Source: Caenorhabditis elegans | Lineage: Eukaryota > Nematoda > Chromadorea > Rhabditida > Rhabditidae | Direction: 5' to 3' | Length of the DNA stretch: 64,000 nt | Assembly (NCBI RefSeq): GCF_000002985.6 | Contig: NC_003280.10 | Coordinates: 4,150,501-4,214,500, forward strand | Part shown: in pieces, positions 35,901 to 48,100 of the stretch | Layout: each line of letters begins with the position of its first letter | Position numbering within the stretch: the first letter of the stretch is position 1 | Position numbers and translations under genes: made by a program | The notes under the pieces: generated by a model | The model's database searches: none | The model's input: the letters and a program-made list of their open reading frames with translations, nothing else | Told to the model about the DNA's origin: nothing

Positions 35901-36165
35901 TTTTTTTGAGAAAGTTTCAGAACTTCTCATAACAAAATTCGGAAGTTTTGGGTTTTTGTGTCTAAAAAAGTAACATTTCAGATTTTGGTACTCTTTTAAG
36001 ATTTTTAAAAAGTCTTCAAAAATTTCCAAATTTCTGAAATTCTCCAGTTTCTTTTTTATCTATTTGATCATCTAACTTCCATCAGCTGCTTCTAAACTAT
36101 CAAAAATTTGTATTGTTTTAATTTTTGATCACCTTTATCCATTAGCTCAATTTCTCCATTTCCAG
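32990..36165. other. Region upstream of cpna-1
   Basis: No credible gene. Pyrimidine-rich, GC-richer blocks at 33400-33840 and 35270-35520 stand out from AT-rich surroundings and may be cpna-1 promoter or enhancer DNA. A large foldback element occupies 34071-35002. A TTATTATTATT run lies near 33165. Open frames in the CT-rich blocks are Pro/Ser/Leu artefacts. Confidence 0.5.
34071..35002. mobile_element. Composite foldback element with ACGTGG ends
   Basis: The first about 70 bases (ACGTGG...GATCTACAAAAAATGCGGGAGTTGAGACGC) reappear inverted at the other end. Each end is also itself a palindrome: 34071-34215, and 34825-35002, each with two inverted copies of CTACAAAAAATGCGGGA around a GTGACGTCA-type centre. 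Either two copies of a 150-180 bp foldback element flank 600 bp of AT-rich DNA, or this is one element with long complex inverted repeats. No coding capacity. Confidence 0.8.
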
Positions 36166-36175
36166 GCGAGTCGGT

Positions 36176-39100
36176 ATGGTATTCGACGCGCGTCTCGGGT
36201 ACGACCCGGACGAGTGGGAGGAATGCCCGGAGCCGGAGCATTTTCTCGTGTTCTCCGGCTTCACCCGCTACATGCTCACGTTTGCCGCCATAGCCTTCGT
36301 CTACTACTTCTTCAAACTTCTCGATGACAAGAATAAGAAGGAGTCAGGCGAGAAGGAAGAGCCACAAACTTCGGTAGAAAGCGTCCTGGCCAAGGCCGGT
36401 GACAAGCTTCATGATGTGAAAGAACAAGTGGTAGGTGTTGAGAATAGATCTTGAAAAAAAAGGAATTTCAGCAGCAACACATCCCAGAAAGCGCTGAAGA
36501 GCTGATGCGTGAAGCCGACCAATATCTGAAAGAACAAGCTCACTCAGTTCAAAATAACGTCCATCAGTTCGCTGAGCAGGCTGCAAATAAGTTCCCGAGC
36601 TTGGAGGTGGATTTGAATTTAGGGTAAGTGTGAGAACAAGAATCACATTTTCGGCATTAGGGAGCAGGTATGGAATAGGCAGGCCTGAAGTAGTTAGGTA
36701 GGCATGAACTAGGCAGGCAAACATAAGTCAAGCGTAGGCACGTAGTTAGACATGTTGGCAAGCAGGAATATGATAGGCACGTATATTCATTAGAAATGCA
36801 CGTAGGCAGAGACACCTGGGTCAGGTATAGGCACGTTGCACATAGGGAGGCATGCATGAAAATGGCACGTAGGCAGGCAGGTATGGAGTAGGCATAGCTG
36901 CAACGCAGAAGTGTGGAAAGCCCGAAATAGGTATCACATAGGCATGTCAAAAATCTCAGATTTTCAGCCACCCCATCGACGCCACCAGAGAGAAGTTCGA
37001 CACCGTGCTCTCTTCCGTCAACAATCACCTCCACGAGACAAAGAACATGGACCTGTCTCCAACATCCCGCGATTCCACCCAATTCGAGCAAATTCCATCT
37101 ATTGCACCGGAAGAATCCGCATTCGGGCACGACTTTGAGCATGTTCCACCTCATCTCAAAACAGCTGCCGAGCAATATTATGCTCAGCAACACCAACCAC
37201 CTCCGGTACCCCAACACAAAATCGTTCAACCGGTTCCGATATCTCCGACTGACCAGCAGCTGCTTCACGAGTTTGATATCTACGATGCTCCAGCTCATCA
37301 GCGGATGAATCAGATCTCCGAGCAACTTGGACAGCTTGGACAGAAGACCCCAGCTCAACTTCAACAGCTTCAACATGCTCAGTTAGCTCATCAGCAACTG
37401 CAACAGCAGGGAGTCTTCCAGCCAATCCAGCAACCATCACCACTGCAAATCCAGACACATCCACAGCAACCATACTTTGATTTCTCCCAACTGTCCCCAG
37501 CATCTCAAGCCCGTTACAACCAGCAGCAGTTCGTGGACATTTCTCAGCTGTCTCCCGGGGCTGGAGCTCTGATCGCTGAGCAACAAGCTTCAGGAGCATT
37601 CCAACCAGTAACAAAGAAGCTGGGAAGGGAGAAGCGGCTCAGTGAGCAGTGAGTTTTTTTTAATCTTAGTTTGGGTTTTCAATTTACAAAGAGCAAATTC
37701 AATTTCCAGAGACGAGCGAGCCCTTCAGGACTGGGAAAAGGAGAAGGCCCTTCTCGAAGCTGACCGTCTGAAGAAGCTTTTGGATCATGAAGTTGGAGGT
37801 GATTCGACAGACTTGGATTCGTCTCAAAAAGCCTATGATCACTTTGCACCAGCTTCTCACATCTCCTACGAGAGCCATAGTGGAGCAGCACAGATTCAGT
37901 AAGTTTTAGGCTATTTTTATGGTTCAAATTTTAGTGAAAGTTCAAAAAATGAGCAAAGCATTTGGAAATTTTTCAAAAAAAAGTGAATGCCTAAAACACA
38001 GTTTCGTAGTTAGGTAGGCAGGCAGGTAGGTAGGTAGCCTTGAAGGCGTGCCTGCCTATAAGAGTATTGTTCAAGTTTGCAACAATGTTGGGAACTTTTC
38101 CGAGATATTTATACGACCTGTTAGGCATGCTAGGCCTGCTCTGATTTGCCTACCTGCATTGAAGGCTACCTACGCCTACCAAGTGCCTACACATGCGCCT
38201 AGTTCCAAATTAGATTTAGATTCTTTTTTTACATTTCGTGGTTAATAAAATTGATAAAATTGTGTTAAAACTACACTGAGCGAGAATGAGCTGAAGGTTG
38301 GTATGAAGGCCTAGGTAAGCTGGTAGGTGAGCAGGCAGGCAGGCACGCTCAAATAAGTACCTACTATGCATTTTACCAAGCTAATTTTTCAAATTTTTAG
38401 ACCAATGACACCAACTGCTCCAAAACGAGCTGACGTCCCTGCACCACAAGTCACTTCGATTACCAAGTACGTTACTTTTTCAGAAAAATATTTTTTATTT
38501 ATAATAACTTCCTATATACACAAAAAACACTGAGGTCAATATTCATTAAAAGTATCTGTACTTGATCCTAAACTGTTCTCCTCTTCGACCAGCTTCGTTC
38601 GTTTTGTCGAGTTCTTCGAGTAGCTCTGTCCTCGAGACTTGAGCGTACTATCAGCTTGCCAAGCTCGATATCGCTTGTAGAGGAAAATGAGCAGTAAAAT
38701 TGTTCCCTGAGACCCTAAGACTATGGTGAAGGTGTAGTGCCAGAAGGTGGTGTATGGGGAGTAGAGGGTTCCGAATTGAAGGATCCATGGAAGACCTAGT
38801 GAGATTTGCATTACAACTATGGATACTATCTTCGTGATCACATTTGGATCGTAGTGGTGACCCTGGAAATTTTATTTCAGACTTATTAGATTTCCTTGCA
38901 AGAACTTACCCCTTGACTAAATTTCCTTTTCATTCCACAAAAAACTTTGTAGATCATGAAACTAGTGCATACTACCGTACTCAGTAAAAGTACAGTTACT
39001 GGAATGATAATTGCAGCCACTATGTAGTCGGGTCGTACCCAGCAGAAGCAGTCCTGGCGGTCGAAGAATTTTGTGAAGACTAGCAGAAATATTGAAAGAA

Positions 39101-42100
39101 TAAAGGGGAGAGCTGTAATATTTAGGGGGTTGTTTAGAATTTTCGGGCAAAAAAATTATCATACCTACTGACGTGATGAGAACTGGCACTGTTCCAAAAC
39201 ATATGTTAAGCAGCCTGTAGGCTGGAGTTGGCAGGAAAACGAGGATATTTCGAAGAGCTTGGAAAATTGTGAGAAATAGAGAGCTGAAAAGAATATTATT
39301 GATTAGAATTGTGAGAATGGTTGTGGCGTAGCCGTGACGCTACCATGACACATAGAACTACCGGTATGACGCTAGAAGGGCCCGAAGCGGGCAATGCCTA
39401 CTCACCACAAAAGCAAAGCGTACATCACAGCTGCCATCGCTGTGCACATATCACCTGAGACATCTTGATTTGAGAACACTGTGAAGAACACGTAAAAGAG
39501 AAGAAGATCAAAATGGTAGATAAGAGCAAGAAAGTCCCGACGAGCCAGATTATGACCCCGGACATAACTGTAGAGTCGGCTGTTGGCGAGAGAGTTTATA
39601 CTAAAATTTTGGACTTCTCAGCAGCAATTCTCTATAAGAATAAGCCAAAACTTACTAGGCAGAGATACTAAAAAACGTAAGAAAAGCTAGAGAGACAATC
39701 GATAGACCGTTCACGACGTAGCCAAGAGTGATGAGGGCATTGTCACAGACATTCGGATCGTTTAGAGCAGCGTCCTGGAAATTTTAATTAAAAAGCTTGA
39801 TATTCGAAAGAGGACCGCAACCCATACCACAATAATAGCGAAATCCGTCAAATGCGTGCATCTTGCTTCCAGAATTCCATCTGACTCAGAGACGATCTCA
39901 CATTGGCGGTCTTCGGCCCACGCATTCCTTCCAATATCCCACCAGGTTACTTTTAAATTTCCGTGCAGGGGTTTCATGAGAGTCGAGATATTGAATCGGA
40001 GCAGTGCCATCGTGGCTTCAGAAGTTGCTGATACAGAGACTGCGACACCGTTGTTCATGACAGTTGCACTCATCACAGGTGTTGGTGGGAGGGATGTCTG
40101 TCGAGCACACGGTGAGAGTGGGACGGTCTCTGGAAATTTCATAGTATGGTTCTAAAGTAAGTCTTGATGTAGCGCCCGACAGCTTCCGGGTTGTCCCAGC
40201 CACATGATGAAGCTCAGCGTATGGCAGTACCCGGTAGATGTTGGGTGGTCACATGACGCAGCCGTGACGCTGTCGTGACAATAGATCCCTTATTCTTTGT
40301 AGTCCATCAGTAAAAATTACACTTACGACTTGTAGCATTCATCTGGTATGGCTCAGCTTCATAGAATCCTGCCGATCTCGGCACCCTCGGTGGAGGTGTA
40401 TATGTCTCGGCTTCTCCAGATGAAATAGGCTTATTTGTCCCAGTATATGTTCGATATTGCTGTGGACCAACGAATAGAGATGTGTCACGATATATTGTGA
40501 AGAACACGTGGGATACTAGAAGTGTAATTTTTTAAGAGTTTCTTTTTTACAAGGCGGTTTTAGCCTATTATCTACAGTCGGCAGAACGCCGGTAAAAGCT
40601 CAAAACTTACAATCCTGGGTACTACATAAATCCGACAGCGGAACCAGAATAGAATGCCACTTTCCCAACGAGTCCGTACTATTGATAAGTTCAAACTTGC
40701 TACCCAAATCCAGTAGACCATCGTCTGCGCCGAGATTTGAGCAGTCTAATCTTTTGGAGCTGAACCCCAAATTTTGCCCATTCAAGTACTCGATCCGTTG
40801 GTCTACTGTATTGTCGACCATAGTTCCGAGAGAGTTTAATACCCTGAAATTTTTGATTAGATGGGAAAATGTGAAAGAGTTCCTTCTCACCCTTGGGCAG
40901 AATTTCCGCTCTGATACATTATGGTCGGGCTCACGTAGAGCATGTTGTCCAGGTTATGTAGGATCGCCATGGAGTTCTGGAAATTGTGTATTTCAGATTA
41001 ATCCATATTTTGCAAAAATTTCAGCGGATTTGCTCCAGTAGGAGCTGAGCGGTCTGCGGTGCGGTTTGCGTTGCTGTCAGCACAAGGCTTCAAAGCCCCC
41101 TAACTCCTTTCCCAATGATCGTAAAGCTCCCAGATTTTTCGCACAGTCTCTAGAGGCTCACCTCTAGAATCTCACCTCGGCTGTCAATCCGGGCACGTTC
41201 GCAGAGTTGATCAGTATTGTGGATATCTCGGCCACCTGTGTCGCATTGAGATTAGCACCCATTTCCGAGTACGTGAGGGTCTCATTGAGTACTGTCGATA
41301 CGTTGTTGATACCGACTCCGCTCTACAAAATAATCCGATTATCGAAAAATTAATCAACAATTCAATTTCCGACTTCGTGTGTGTGAGTGATTGTTTAACA
41401 AATAACTATAAACTTCGCTAAAAAATTTCTGAAATTCTTTTTAACAACACACTTTGCTCTTCCTTGTCACTGTGTCCTAATAAACTAACATCACTCAAAT
41501 TTTTCAGCGTTGGCGCCAGCACAGTGGCTGTAGTCGTTGGCTCCGGCTCCGGAGTAGGTGACGTCGTCGGTGACGTTGTTGATGACGTGGCATTTGTCGA
41601 ATACGTCACCGTTCTGTAATTAAGAAACATTTACTAATTTTTTGCGATTTTCGTCAACTATCACACGTAGTATGGGTGCTAGTGCTTGGCGTTGTTGTTG
41701 TTGTGCTTGCTGTGCTAGTTGACGTGGACGTGGCAGTTGTTGTGGGTACAGTAGTGACTACGGTAGTTGTGGGTACTGTAGTTGAGGTTACTGTAGTTGA
41801 GGTTACAATAGAGGTTACGGTAGACGTTGAAGCAATAGTTGTGGTTGTTGGTGTTGTTGGGATCATGGTGGTTGTGGTCCTAGCCGTCGTGGTAGAGGTT
41901 ACTGTACTAGAAGCCTCTGTGCTAGATGGTGTACTTGTTGACCTGGATGTACTACTGCTTGTATCAATCTCCTCTGTGGTAGAAGCTGTAGGTGGATCGT
42001 AGTTCCAGAATGGACGGTTGCTAATGCTGAATTTTTTTTTGTTTTTTATGGATGTTTTCAAATAAAAATTGAAACTTTATATAATTTTACTGCAACATTA

Positions 42101-45100
42101 TTGGCAAAAAGCTTTTCAAGAAAGCAAAGTCTACGCCAAAATTCTGATGCCTGCCTAATTGCCTACTTGTCTACCTTATAATACTAAGCTTTCACGTAAG
42201 CAGAGACGTCTGCGGGGTGCCTACGCCTAGCTACTACTAAATCCAGCCGAATAACAACGCTAATCTACATGATCTACACCGTCAGGCAAGCAGATAGGTA
42301 AGTAGGCATAATGTAGGCATGTAAGCACATTTTACAATTTTTTTAGACAAATGTTTTGAATTCAATCCTTTGTTAAACCAGCTTACCACGTATCATTCTC
42401 AGAAAATAAGCACGTTGGAAAACTTCCGACACATGCACAAATTGAATCCTGATATAAAGTGCCACGTGTATCGGTGGATTGTTGTGAGCCATAGGCACAT
42501 GAGCTCATTGATTCATAGCATCCATTAATATAGACGTCTGGATCCTTTTTGCCACCTCGATACGTGAATGTCATCAGATTTGATTGCTGGAAAATTGGGA
42601 TGTTGAGGATTTTATGCCTACTTGCCTATGTGTATGCCCAAAACTTTTAGAAAAATTGAAATTTGAATTTCCGCGAACGTTTTTTGATGAACTAACCTTC
42701 GAACTTCCCGCCAAAATAAATCTCACTAACAAATTTCAAAATTTTTGCAAAAACATACCATATCAATTTTATCAAGTACAATATTCAATGATTCATTTGG
42801 TTGGAGTTGAAATTTGCATTGAAGTGTTAAAAGTCCACAACTGAAATATTAAAGTATGTGCTTTTTTTTATTATTTGAAGACGAATTGAGGTGTTGGTCA
42901 TCGAAACAGTTGATAAGGAAACGAGGGGTTTAAAATAGGGTTTTCCGATTTTAATCCAGTTAATTCTTTCTACTTGAAAAATTATGCGGGAGTTGGGTAT
43001 AATAAATTAAATTTTTGGTTTTAGTTTATGGAATAATCGAAATGATTGTTTTTTGCTTTGATTGAGCCAGTATTCTTTTATTTAAATGGAAATGAGCTCA
43101 ATTTTTAAAAAAAGTTTCTGTTTTCAAATATCAAAAAATTTCCAAAAATTCTGCTTTCCAATACTATGTAAAAATTTATTTAAACACTTTTTAAAATGTG
43201 TAAAAAATTATTCAATTTTACCAAAATTATTGGCTAATTTTTTTGGAATCGGCTAAATTTATTAGTTTTTTTTTTCATTTTCAGACATTTACGACGATAC
43301 TCTAAAATTGGTAAAATTGGAATGTAAATCGATAATTTAAGATTTTTTTTCAAAAAACATTTCAATTCAAAATTTAAATTTCTGATTATTTCTACTTGAA
43401 AAAAGGTTCAACTTTTACACCAAACATTTTTAAAACTAATTTTTAAATCTAAAACTTACTTTCTTCCATTGACATACATTTGAAAATGATACGGTGTCAT
43501 ATTCAACACGGCAGTTGTAAAAACCGCATATCCATCATTCGAAAATCCGACATTAACTTGAAATTCCATAAAATAAAAAAGGAGAAAATTATTCAAATTG
43601 TTCTCCCTAAACAGCACAGTATAGGTGATTGTCTGTGTTGCTCCAAAGAGCACAAAAAGACAGACCAAGTGCCTCCAGGACATGGACATCGGAATGCATA
43701 AACCAATTATGAGAAAAGGAGGTGAGAAGAGCGGGAAATTGGAGAAATAGTGTAGATCAAAAATTGATAACAGAGAGAGAGACGGAGTGACGAGTCACAC
43801 TCTGCCCAAAAAAGGTGATAAGCGAAACTTTTTTTCACAATAAAATCGTTTGCGTATTTGGGCGTCTCTGTCTCACTTCCCGCGTCTCCTTTTCCTTTTT
43901 CCGTCAAGAGTCTCTTTGTAAATTTCCAGAATTCTTGAATCTTTCTCAACCTACGCATTGACGCAGTTTATATTTATTGGATGTTTGTGTGTTGTATGAG
44001 GTCAAAATAGTAAATCGCGTGGGAAACTGTCGTCACAGTTTCAAGCTGTGATACCGGTTGTCACGTGAAGAATTTGATACCTACGTCATTTTTGAGATTT
44101 GCGAGTTTTCAGTTCAAACAGTAACTGAGCCAAACAAATCATAAAATGATCTAGGCCTAAGGTTAAGCCTACGCCTAAGACTAAGCCTAAGCTTAAGACT
44201 AAGCTTGAGCCTAAGTCTAAGTCTAAGTCTAAGTATAAGTCCAAGCCTAAGCCTGACTCTCAGCGCAAGCCTAGACCAAAGCCTACACCTGGGCCAGCGC
44301 CGTCTGCCGTTTAGGCCTAAGAAACATTTAAGTTCAAGTTTTCAAACTTTATTTTTGAAACTTTCAGCTACAAATCACATGCTATCTATAACAAATTTCA
44401 AATAAAAAAGTAGAGATCAAAGTACTTAAAGCTGAAATTGTTAGGGTACAATTGATAAGAGGAGGTTGTTTTTATGGCAGCGATAATGTTAATTCCCTGA
44501 AAGTTGTTTGAATTTCCAAATTAATTGTTTCAATCTTCATCAGCTTCAGCCGCCCGTGACCGTTTAGTTTCCCATTTTTCCTCTCGAGAACTCCATTTTC
44601 TCGACTCATTTCGTAGTCGTTGTCGTCGATATAGGAATATTAGGAATAGGTCGATTCCCTGAGTACCCAGTAGTAAAACAAATATATAATTCCATGGACT
44701 TGGACCCGCAACACCGATTAGAATGAACTCGATTCCCTGAAAATTTGAATTGAACTGCAGAAATTTTATTTTCAGTAGTATCTTAACTTTATCAATTTCG
44801 TCCCAAACTATATGTGGAGATGTAGTTAGTTGGTAATAAAACTTTTATAGTGTCAACTCAGCAAAATTCACTTCTTTTCGTTGAAATCATATTCAAAATT
44901 TTCAACAGCGGCAAAAGTAAAACGTTAAACCTAAGTCTAAGCCTAAGCCCAAGCCCAAGCTTAAGCCTTAGCCACAATCCAAAGCCCGTTTTTTCTAAAA
45001 CTACAGTACTCACCCAAGGTAATCCCATAGCTACTTGCATGATAATCAGACCCATAACTTTCGACCAAAACTCTGCATCATAATGTGAAGTCTCCTTACT

Positions 45101-48100
45101 CGCCAATCCCCGCTTCGCTTGGAAGAACATTTTATAGATTGCGAAACTTGAGCAAATAACACCATTGATGATCGGCAACACAACTGGTATCACAACGGCA
45201 TAGACTATGTAGTCGGGACGTACCCAACAGAAACAGTCGTCTCGTTTGAAGAATGAGGTGTCCACTAGGGCTAGTATAAGGGTAAAAGTGAATGGAACGA
45301 TTAGTCCGATGCTTAAAGCAGCTGGCGGGGAAGTCATGACTCCGAAGAATAAACGAAGTTTTGGAGAAAAGAAGTGGCAAACCATGCGGAGGCCAATCAG
45401 CATGCTCATCATTATTGCACTGAAAATAGTTCGAGTTAAAATATGGTAATTAAAAACAAAAAAATCGCAAACCTTATCAACGAAAAATAGGACATTGCAG
45501 CAATCACAACGCAATATGTAGAAGTCCCCATTGATCTGTCATCGCCTCCTGATTGATCCATAAAGAATAGGGATAGTATGAAGAACAAAAAGAAAACACA
45601 GTAATATGCCAGATTGACAACGTCGCCAGTTGTCGGCGCCTGCCCGCGAATGTAGATCAAAACGCGTCTTACCAGTTCCCCGCGGATGCTGAAACAGAAC
45701 AATAGGTATACTGTAAATTGGTATATATTTGACTAGGAAAGCTCAAGTACGAGCCTAAGCCTAAGCCTGAGCATAAATCTATGCCTATGCCTAAGCCTAA
45801 GCCAAAACCTAGACCCAAGCTTAAGCCTAACCCTAACCCTAGACCCAAGCTTAAGCCTAAGCCTTATCCTAAGCCTAGACCTCTCAAAAACCACTTACTA
45901 AAACATCAATCCGATTAGAATCAGTAACAACAGACAAACTATGGAAGCTCCATTGACAGAGTACCCAATTATAGTCAGTGGCATACTGCAGACGTATTCG
46001 GCATTCGGTTGTGAATAAACCAAAACTGAAAAGTCAGTTAAATGCTCGCAGGAGGCGGTGACTATCCCATCCGAGCCAACTTCCGTGTCACATTTCTGCT
46101 GGAGTTCCCATTCCTGAGTCCCTGTGTTGAACCAGGAGACGATGGTGTTGCCGTGCAACGGTCTTGACATCTGAAAATTCAGTTTTGATAAGAAATTGGG
46201 GGTTTCAGGCTATTTTGACAAACCTGTCCAACATTAAACTGCAGCTTAGCCATCACGGGTGCAGCTCCAACTAGTTTGCTCATTCTGCTAATAAATGCAC
46301 CTTGATCCCCACCAATGATTGACGCAGAGAGCACCGGGGTGCCAAAAGGAATCGAGATCTGCTCTGAGCATTTTGATGGAGCCGGAATTTGACCTACTGA
46401 AAATTTCTCACATCTTTACTTTTGGCGCCAAAATACCAAAAAACCTACTATCATCAGTGTTATTATTCCCAGTATCTCTTTTGTACCTTGCTCCAGCTTC
46501 TTCCATTGCTGGATCATCTTCCTCCTCATCATCCTCCTCACTACTCGAGCCATAGTTTCGATACTTTTGCGGTCCACTGAACAGCTTCTGGTGTCGGTAG
46601 ATCGTGAAAAACACATGAGAAACTTGCTCCCCACTGCCACTGCAAACCTGATCCAACGGGACTATGATCGAGTTTTCCTTGGTTGCAGTCAATCGGTTAG
46701 TGTCGTTGAGCGGGGCAAAACCAAAATCCGGGCCATAGTCAATTAGGCCGTCATCTGTGGTTATGCTCTGGAAGCTTGAAATTTCGATTTGCACCAGATT
46801 CCTGGTTTCAGTTATCAACTTGGAGGACGCAGGCGACATAAAATATGTGTGGGTGTAATTGGTCAATCGCAGATTTCAGACCTACAGTACCCCTACAGTA
46901 CCCCCACAGTAGCTAACCCTACAGTAACTCGACAGAAGCCTCTGAGAGCTGTTTTTATAACCCCTAACGGCCTTACCTTACAGTCAACTTTTTTCGCATT
47001 GAATCCCAAATTCCTCCCATTTAAATATTGTACGAAATGATCTTTTGTGTTCATCACCATTGGCCTCAGCAATGCCAAGAGCCTATAATCCTTTGACTGC
47101 CCATTTCGTATCTCTCTTCGATGAGCATTGAGAACTTGATCCATGTTTGCAAGGATTTGCTGGGCGTTCTAAAGAATCCACCCTAATTTGGAAAATCCAA
47201 AGTATAAAAGTACCTCCGCAGAAATTCCGGCTAGATTTGCAGAGTTGTGTAGAATCTTTGTTATGTCCCGAATTTGAGTCCGATTCAGGTTTTCACCTTC
47301 ACTGGAGTAGTGATAGGTCTCGTTGAGCACTCGAGTGACGTTGTTTAAGCCAACTCCGGTCTGGAATCTTTAGAAAACTTATAATACAAGTTGATCTTAG
47401 CTTACATCTGAAATGTCCTTCAGAGAAGGGAAACTTGTAGTGGGTACCGGTGTAGACGTTGTCTGGGTTGTTGGTATCGTAGTCTCATCCAGTTCCTTCC
47501 ACCATTTCTGAGATCCCTGGCGACTGAAAACTACCTAATTCAAGTCAAATTTCTTTATAGCTGTCCCTAACTCACCAAACCCCATCGCTTGCTCCCGTAC
47601 AGTTTAACCTTGCACTTCTACAACTGCAGACTGAATCGATTAGGTCTTGATCTAGAGCTGTGGTAGTACTGATACAGTCGTGATATTCTGATAGACCATC
47701 TTCGCAACCGAGAACCACGATTCTTGGTATATCAGTGTACTCGAAATCGAAAAGATCGAGGACTTGCTCCCCGCGGTAGATTGTGACGTTTATGGATTGT
47801 CCCTTCATGAATGAGCCATCGCATTTTTTGTTTTTGCATCTGGAATATTACTTTGCCAGCATGCGTAAATATTGAGTGAGTTTTACTTAGAGCTCTGAGC
47901 TTAGAGCTTAGAGCTCATCTTGCGAAAAAAATTCGGAAAAAAACTCACTTTAAATTCCCCACCATCACATCGAAATAACTCTGCGCAGAATTGTCCACTT
48001 TAATCGAATATTCACATTCCTCCGGGGAGCATGTCATAATTGATGTGAATTTTACTTCCTTCATGGAATTATTCTTCCCCTCTACCAATGATATGTCGAA

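Noticed and set aside
36657..37376. 239-codon minus-strand frame opposite cpna-1 exon 3
   Set aside because: It runs antisense to the Gln-rich exon (CAG read backwards gives Leu) and into a TAGGCAGG repeat. It is a composition shadow.
37156..37614. 152-codon minus-strand frame opposite cpna-1 exon 3
   Set aside because: Antisense shadow of the Gln/Pro-rich coding exon; no independent features.
41676..42002. Plus-strand 108-codon Val-rich frame
   Set aside because: It is the reverse complement of the Ser/Thr stalk exon of receptor D.
46768..46866. Upstream part of an open frame before receptor E exon 15
   Set aside because: The frame continues upstream, but no acceptor there fits the phase; the CCAG at 46768 fits the phase and aligns with receptor D.
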